From contig JAFTVM010000009.1 of NCBI GenBank assembly GCA_017465745.1, forward strand, positions 1-35,451: DNA of 35,451 nt. The letters run 5' to 3'. Position numbers and translations under genes: made by a program. The stretch comes from Oscillospiraceae bacterium. Its GTDB lineage: Bacteria; Bacillota; Clostridia; Oscillospirales; Oscillospiraceae. Positions 31,873-35,451 of the stretch are shown piece after piece; within the stretch, counting starts at the first letter, position 1; every line of letters begins with the position of its first letter. The notes beneath the pieces were generated by a model, which was not told the origin of the DNA, did not search any database, and was given only the letters and a program-made list of their open reading frames with translations.

Positions 31873-32131
31873 TTCCGTGCCGAATGCATGAGGGGAATCA
31901 GTATGGATCAAGCATTGCGTCTTGTGCTGGATATGCTGAAACCACTCATCAGCCGCTATCAGGGATGCAAATATGTATCAACAGCAAAACCCCCGTTTTT
32001 CCTCTGCTACAAGGAAAAACGGGGGTGATTTTGCTCTTGCGATGCCCCAAAAGCCTGTGTTTTCAAGGGTTTTCAGACCAGTCCAAAGCCCTAAAACTTA
32101 TTCCCACTCGTTGCAGGATCTCAAGACTTAA
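31873..32131. other. intergenic debris after the GNAT gene
   Basis: No confident gene. Two overlapping short frames exist on the + strand: 31903-32028 (41 codons, preceded by GAGGGG) and 31973-32131 (52 codons). Both run through the terminator hairpin, so they are probably not genes. Composition turns from GC-rich to AT-rich in this stretch. Confidence 0.5.
31989..32026. terminator. strong hairpin, probable terminator of the GNAT gene
   Basis: 14-bp perfect stem (31989-32002 with 32013-32026), 10-base loop. Followed by GATTTTG on the + strand and preceded by AAAA, so it may work in both directions. Confidence 0.7.
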
Positions 32132-32278
32132 ACAAATTCGTTTAGTGAATATGATACCTGCTATTCTGATTATTTTGATTGTCCATATTATCATAGCTAT
32201 ACGATGGATGCTTATCAAAATCTTATCAGCGGTGATAAACCACCGGGGATGGGCAAGCAGTTGTTTCGCGTGGCTTGA
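32132..32278 (+). pseudogene. Cys/Tyr-rich protein fragment without a start
   Basis: 48 codons between an in-frame TAA and TGA read as protein: SEYDTCYSDYFDCPYYHSYT, then MDAYQNLISGDKPPGMGKQL and FRVA. There is no ribosome site or start codon near its beginning. The family is not recognised. It looks like the severed C-terminus of a gene. Confidence 0.45.
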
Positions 32279-32325
32279 ATTGAATTATAGCATAACAATA
32301 GTGACTAATCAATTAGGAAAATGGA

Positions 32326-32535
32326 TTACTTATAATCCTTTTTGGTGCCGCAAGAGGTACACTTCATTCCGAATAAAACTTTTTTAAATGTTCCTCCGCA
32401 GTACTGGCAAAGTCCATTCTGGCGACGATCGGCACGACGACGCGCCTCTTCTTTACGAAGGCGCTCTTGTTCTTCCCGTTCTTTTCTGATGCGTTCAGCT
32501 TCTGCTTCCCGAGCATAGAATGATAGAATTTTGCA
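32326..32535 (-). pseudogene. truncated zinc-ribbon protein, C-terminal part only
   Basis: About 70 codons that follow directly after the LysR stop codon in the same frame, with no start codon or ribosome site. They encode a highly charged helix (REAEAERIRKEREEQERLRKEE) and a four-cysteine zinc ribbon (LCQYCGGTF, then KCTSCGTKKDYK), ending in TAA at 32326-32328. A proper gene end without its beginning points to loss of the 5' part when the LysR-MATE DNA arrived. Confidence 0.65.
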
Positions 32536-33411
32536 TCAGTTGTGCTGTAGCATATATTTTATAAGTTCACTTGCCGCCAGACTAAGACTACGTTTCTTAT
32601 CTTCAACCAAACAAATGCTTCTGTTTTTCGGTGGTTCGGGCAATAAGATTTCTTCGATAAGACCAGCCTTTAGAGCATCTTCGGCTAAAAACTCGGAAAT
32701 AAAACCAATACCCATTCCTGCTTTCACCAAAGGCAACACCTGGTCAGCAGTAGCCACCTCAATATCAGGTTCTTTATAAAGTCCGCATGACAACAAATAA
32801 TCTTGATAGAACTTGTATGTGTAGGAACTTCGATTTATAGAAATATATGGACGAGAAAAAATATCTCCCTTGTATCCGTCCATATATCCTTTTTGACAAT
32901 AAAGAGATTCCCGAAAATCTCGAATTGTTCGAATACGATAAATTGTGTCTGCTTTTTCATGGAGTGTTACGACTGCAAAGTCAGCCACTCCATTTTTTAC
33001 TGCCTCCATAGCTTGCGGCGAATTAAGGTTTGCCAAGCGGAGCTTCACGTTCGGATAATCCTTATTAAATCTCGTCAATTCCGGAAGCAACGAACCGTAC
33101 AATCCGATTTCAGTTGTGGCAATAGATATGAGCCCACCATCCAGATTTCGTTCAGATATGATTTCACTCTCTGCTTTGCTCAAATTATCAAATGCAATTT
33201 CAACATGATGAAAAAGTTTTTCTCCCTCCGGTGTCAAATTCACACCCTTATTGGAGCGCAGAAAAAGTTTGCACCCAAGTTGTGCTTCTAAGTTATTGAT
33301 TGTCTTTGTGATGTTTGGTTGCCCACGAAGCAGTACTTCAGCGGCTCTTGAAAAGCTGCCGTATCTTGCCACATAATAGAAAATCCGATAGTAATCGTAA
33401 GTTATATCCAT
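32536..33411 (-). CDS. LysR-family transcriptional regulator
   Basis: 291 residues, normal length. N-terminal winged helix (about 1-60: YDYYRIFYYVARYGSFSRAAEVLLRGQPNITKTINNLEAQLGCKLFLRSNKGVNLTPEGEKLF), then the two-lobed effector domain (about 90-290) with LPLVKAGMGIGFISEFLAEDAL near its end. ATG 33411 was chosen because AAAGGA is 9 bases upstream; the in-frame ATG at 33420 abuts that site. Divergent from the small membrane protein and MATE genes, the usual arrangement for a LysR regulator of its neighbour. AT-rich codon use unlike the left 32 kb. Confidence 0.92.
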   Translation of the reverse strand: MDITYDYYRIFYYVARYGSFSRAAEVLLRGQPNITKTINNLEAQLGCKLFLRSNKGVNLTPEGEKLFHHVEIAFDNLSKAESEIISERNLDGGLISIATTEIGLYGSLLPELTRFNKDYPNVKLRLANLNSPQAMEAVKNGVADFAVVTLHEKADTIYRIRTIRDFRESLYCQKGYMDGYKGDIFSRPYISINRSSYTYKFYQDYLLSCGLYKEPDIEVATADQVLPLVKAGMGIGFISEFLAEDALKAGLIEEILLPEPPKNRSICLVEDKKRSLSLAASELIKYMLQHN

Positions 33412-33430
33412 GCCAAACATTCCTTTTAGT

Positions 33431-33473
33431 AATACTCGGTATTGCTGATATATATTTTACTCATGCCGCATGA
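33431..33473. promoter_or_regulatory. two dyads in the LysR / MATE intergenic region, possible LysR sites
   Basis: AATAC-TCG-GTATT (33431-33443) and TCATG-CCG-CATGA (33461-33473). Their centres are 30 bases apart, three helical turns. The second sits between the -35 and -10 of the MATE promoter. Confidence 0.5.
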
Positions 33474-33484
33474 AGTAGTATAAT
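33456..33484 (+). promoter_or_regulatory. promoter of the small membrane protein / MATE operon
   Basis: TTTACT (33456-33461), 17-base spacer, TATAAT (33479-33484). Confidence 0.8.
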
Positions 33485-33521
33485 AATTATCAGTAAAAAA
33501 ATCAATGGAGGATTTGTAAAC

Positions 33522-33800
33522 ATGAGCATACTGTTTGAAAATTTGATGTTTTGCATCTTTATTGTTGCGGATTTTATATGGCTGGTACAAATATGGAAAA
33601 CCACTAAGACCTTTTCTATATCAGAAAAACTACGGTCTGTGACTTTTACGACTGCATTTTTGCTTGGCTTCGTTTGGATGGCATTAGAAAACCATATACT
33701 CGGTGCGATATTTTGCATGATAGGATTTATGGTGTCTCAATTCACCGTTGCTGTAACATTTTATGAAAATTACAAGGAGTTGGAGATACCACATGAATAA
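33522..33800 (+). CDS. small three-helix membrane protein preceding the MATE gene
   Basis: 92 residues with three hydrophobic segments (about 8-26, 40-57 and 60-82) and short charged ends. Not recognised. ATG 33522 has GGAGG 10 bases upstream. The MATE gene starts inside its last codons (8-base overlap), so it is translated together with the pump and may be an accessory subunit; that is inference. Confidence 0.75.
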   Translation: MSILFENLMFCIFIVADFIWLVQIWKTTKTFSISEKLRSVTFTTAFLLGFVWMALENHILGAIFCMIGFMVSQFTVAVTFYENYKELEIPHE

Positions 33801-35145
33801 GGATTTGACGGTCGGAAATCCGACAAAAGTATTATGGCTTTTTTGTATGCCGCTGTTCGGCAGCATTATTTTTCAGCAGCTCTACAACATAGCTGACAGC
33901 TTCGTAGCCGGAAAGTTTATCAGCGAAAACGCTTTGGCTGCTGTTGGTAACAGCTATGAGATTACACTGATTTTTATTGCCTTTGCCTTTGGATGTAATA
34001 TCGGCTGCTCAGTAATTGTTTCTCAGTTTTTCGGTGCAAAGAGGTATGCAGATGTAAAAACAACCGTTTATACATCTTTTATCGCCAGCGGCGTGATTTG
34101 CCTGATTCTCATGGCAATCGGTCTTTTCGGTTGCAACTCATTACTGCACTTAATCAATACGCCATCTGAGATTTTCGCTGACTCAGCATTGTACCTTGAT
34201 ATTTACATCTATGGTTTGCCCTTTGTATTCTTCTACAACGTCAGTACGGGTATCTTCTCAGCTCTCGGAGATTCAAAAACACCGTTCATTTTTTTGGCGG
34301 CATCCTCAACTTCCAACATTGTAGCCGATATTTGGTTTGTAAAAGGTTTTGGTATGGGCGTAGATGGTGTGGCATGGGCAACTTTTATATGTCAAGGGAT
34401 AAGCTGTGTTCTTGCTGTCATATTTGTATTAAAGCGTTTGCGTGAAATTCATTCTGATGAGCCACACAAGATCTTCGATCTAAAAATACTTGGCAAAATC
34501 GCAAAAATTGCCATACCGAGCACCTTACAGCAGAGCTTTATTTCCATCGGGAACATTGTAATTCAAGGTATAATCAACGGATACGGTCCGGCGATCATTG
34601 CAGGATATTCTGCTTCAGTCAAACTGAATAACCTTGTCATAACATCCTTTACCACAGTTGGAAATGGTATTTCAAACTATACAGCGCAAAATCTTGGTGC
34701 CGGAAAGCCAGAACGTGTCAAACAAGGATTTAATGCAGGACTTAAAATGGTATGGATATTATCTATTCCCCTTGTTCTGCTTTACTTCATCGGCGGCAGA
34801 TTTTTAATTCCTTTCTTCATCGAGAATGTAACCGCTGAAGCATTATCATCGGGACTTGTGTTTCTAAAAATCCTATCACCATTCTACTTCGTGATTTCTG
34901 CCAAACTCGTTGCTGACGGAATTTTAAGAGGATCAGGGTTAATGAAGCAATTTATGATTGCTACCTTTACAGACCTAATACTCCGTGTAGGATTAGCTTT
35001 TCTTCTCTCAAAAACGGTACTCGGCTCAACCGGCATATGGTGTGCATGGCCGATTGGCTGGACGATTGCAGCAATCGTATCTATCGTATTCTACAAACAA
35101 AGTCTATCAGATAATCGTGCCGAAAAGTGTGAAACAGACTTCTAA
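33793..35145 (+). CDS. MATE-family multidrug / metabolite efflux pump
   Basis: 450 residues, twelve membrane helices in two homologous halves. Family marks include the start NPTKVLWLFCMPLFGSIIFQQLYNIADSFVAGKFISENALAAVG and the second-half repeat IPSTLQQSFISIGNIVIQGIINGYGP. Such pumps exchange Na+ or H+ for drugs or metabolites. ATG 33793 has GGAG 7 bases upstream. AT-rich like the LysR gene, with which it forms a regulated efflux cassette. Confidence 0.95.
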   Translation: MNKDLTVGNPTKVLWLFCMPLFGSIIFQQLYNIADSFVAGKFISENALAAVGNSYEITLIFIAFAFGCNIGCSVIVSQFFGAKRYADVKTTVYTSFIASGVICLILMAIGLFGCNSLLHLINTPSEIFADSALYLDIYIYGLPFVFFYNVSTGIFSALGDSKTPFIFLAASSTSNIVADIWFVKGFGMGVDGVAWATFICQGISCVLAVIFVLKRLREIHSDEPHKIFDLKILGKIAKIAIPSTLQQSFISIGNIVIQGIINGYGPAIIAGYSASVKLNNLVITSFTTVGNGISNYTAQNLGAGKPERVKQGFNAGLKMVWILSIPLVLLYFIGGRFLIPFFIENVTAEALSSGLVFLKILSPFYFVISAKLVADGILRGSGLMKQFMIATFTDLILRVGLAFLLSKTVLGSTGIWCAWPIGWTIAAIVSIVFYKQSLSDNRAEKCETDF

Positions 35146-35185
35146 ATTGGATATAGTGTAAGTTTGTGAAATTCATGTAACATAT

Positions 35186-35287
35186 TCAAGAATCCCGCCC
35201 ATTCCGAACATTGCATTTAGTCGGAATGGGCAGGATAAGTTTAATCGAGAGGTCTATAACCCATAATTTTTTATAGCTCACTTTCAT
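35186..35287 (-). pseudogene. severed 5' end of a small XRE-type regulator gene
   Basis: AGGGG stands 8 bases before ATG 35287, and the first nine codons read MKVSYKKLW, the typical start of the small YozG-like HTH regulators (usually followed by K-L-L-I-D-K). From codon 10 (about 35260) the likeness ends and an unrelated 24-codon frame runs to a TGA at 35186. The rest of the gene is missing. Confidence 0.5.
35197..35231. terminator. hairpin downstream of the MATE gene
   Basis: 11-bp perfect stem GCCCATTCCGA / TCGGAATGGGC (35197-35207 with 35221-35231), 13-base loop. There is no T run, so it may be a weak terminator or a remnant of an element end. Confidence 0.45.
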
Positions 35288-35354
35288 ATACTGCACCCCT
35301 CGTAAAAGAAAGTTGTGGTTATCGGCTTTAGTCAGCAAGGCACAAAATATAGTG

Positions 35355-35451
35355 TCAGCCAGCGATAGCGACTAAAAGCCTGTCGAATATGGCACCATTC
35401 AAGTGTCTGCGGTTAAATCTATAGCAGAACTCGCTGAGATACATTTGCAGA
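35355..35451 (-). mobile_element. ISXO2/IS1595-type transposase, C-terminal end at window edge
   Basis: 31 complete codons before a TGA at 35355-35357 read YLSEFCYRFNRRHLNGAIFD and then RLLVAIAG. This is the conserved tail of the ISXO2-like DDE transposases (a Y-L-x-E-F-x-Y-R-F-N-R-R motif near the end, followed by F-x-x-L-L). The rest lies to the right of the window. I could not identify a terminal inverted repeat with confidence. Confidence 0.75.

Noticed and set aside
31989-32026. Hairpin considered as an integrase attachment site
   Set aside because: No integrase gene and no second copy of the sequence in the window; it is better explained as a terminator.
31848-32387. 179-codon + strand frame through the region after the GNAT gene
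   Set aside because: It runs through a strong hairpin and across two better protein-like fragments in other frames, and has no ribosome site.
32536-35260. Direct repeats or inverted repeats bounding the LysR-MATE cassette
   Set aside because: I compared the two junction regions by eye and found no convincing shared sequence.

Overview
The window looks like the chromosome of a strictly anaerobic gut Firmicute of the class Clostridia, probably near Oscillospiraceae. The grounds are a pyruvate:ferredoxin oxidoreductase, many 4Fe-4S ferredoxin-domain proteins, strong AGGAGG ribosome sites, sigma-A type promoters with 17-base spacers, and GC-rich codon use. From about 32.1 kb to the right end the DNA turns AT-rich, which suggests acquired DNA. 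No rRNA, tRNA or CRISPR array was found.

Layout. 1-2657 (-): nifJ, cut by the left edge. 2879-6063 (+): comM-like AAA+ gene, thiI and pncC/cinA-C as one unit. 6106-7821 (-): membrane-anchored leucine-rich-repeat protein. 7950-8592 (-): small XRE regulator with a four-helix membrane protein. 8699-10840 (-): tex. 10966-12732 (-): flavodoxin/ferredoxin protein followed by a ferredoxin-tailed aldo/keto reductase. 12859-16223 (+): ADP-ribosylglycohydrolase, PlsC-like acyltransferase with a zinc ribbon, and a GltS-like symporter. 16266-19272 (-): an OmpR-type response regulator, histidine kinase and two membrane proteins, all overlapping. 19461-22722 (+): a YesM/LytS-type kinase, AraC-type response regulator and a lone TRAP-type binding lipoprotein. 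22783-27036 (+): siroheme-type sulfite/nitrite reductase-like protein, a structured intergenic RNA candidate, a FepBDC/BtuFCD-type ABC importer and a precorrin-2 dehydrogenase-like protein. 27138-31872 (+): an unknown gene, a LURP-one protein, a maltose-acetyltransferase-like enzyme, an AraC-phosphotransferase fusion, an XRE regulator with a membrane tail, and a GNAT protein. 31873-32535: gene debris. 32536-35145: AT-rich LysR / small membrane protein / MATE efflux cassette. 35186-35451 (-): the severed start of a small HTH gene and the C-terminus of an ISXO2/IS1595-type transposase.

How they fit together. The most coherent unit is 22.7-27.0 kb: a protein that should need siroheme, an enzyme that should make it from precorrin-2, and an importer for a metal chelate or tetrapyrrole between them, with a long-range RNA stem in the only sizeable gap. 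The two divergent two-component systems at 16.3-22.7 kb share a 188-base control region with repeat elements. The right end reads as a regulated drug-efflux cassette flanked by broken genes and insertion-sequence DNA, i.e. a site of repeated insertion and loss.
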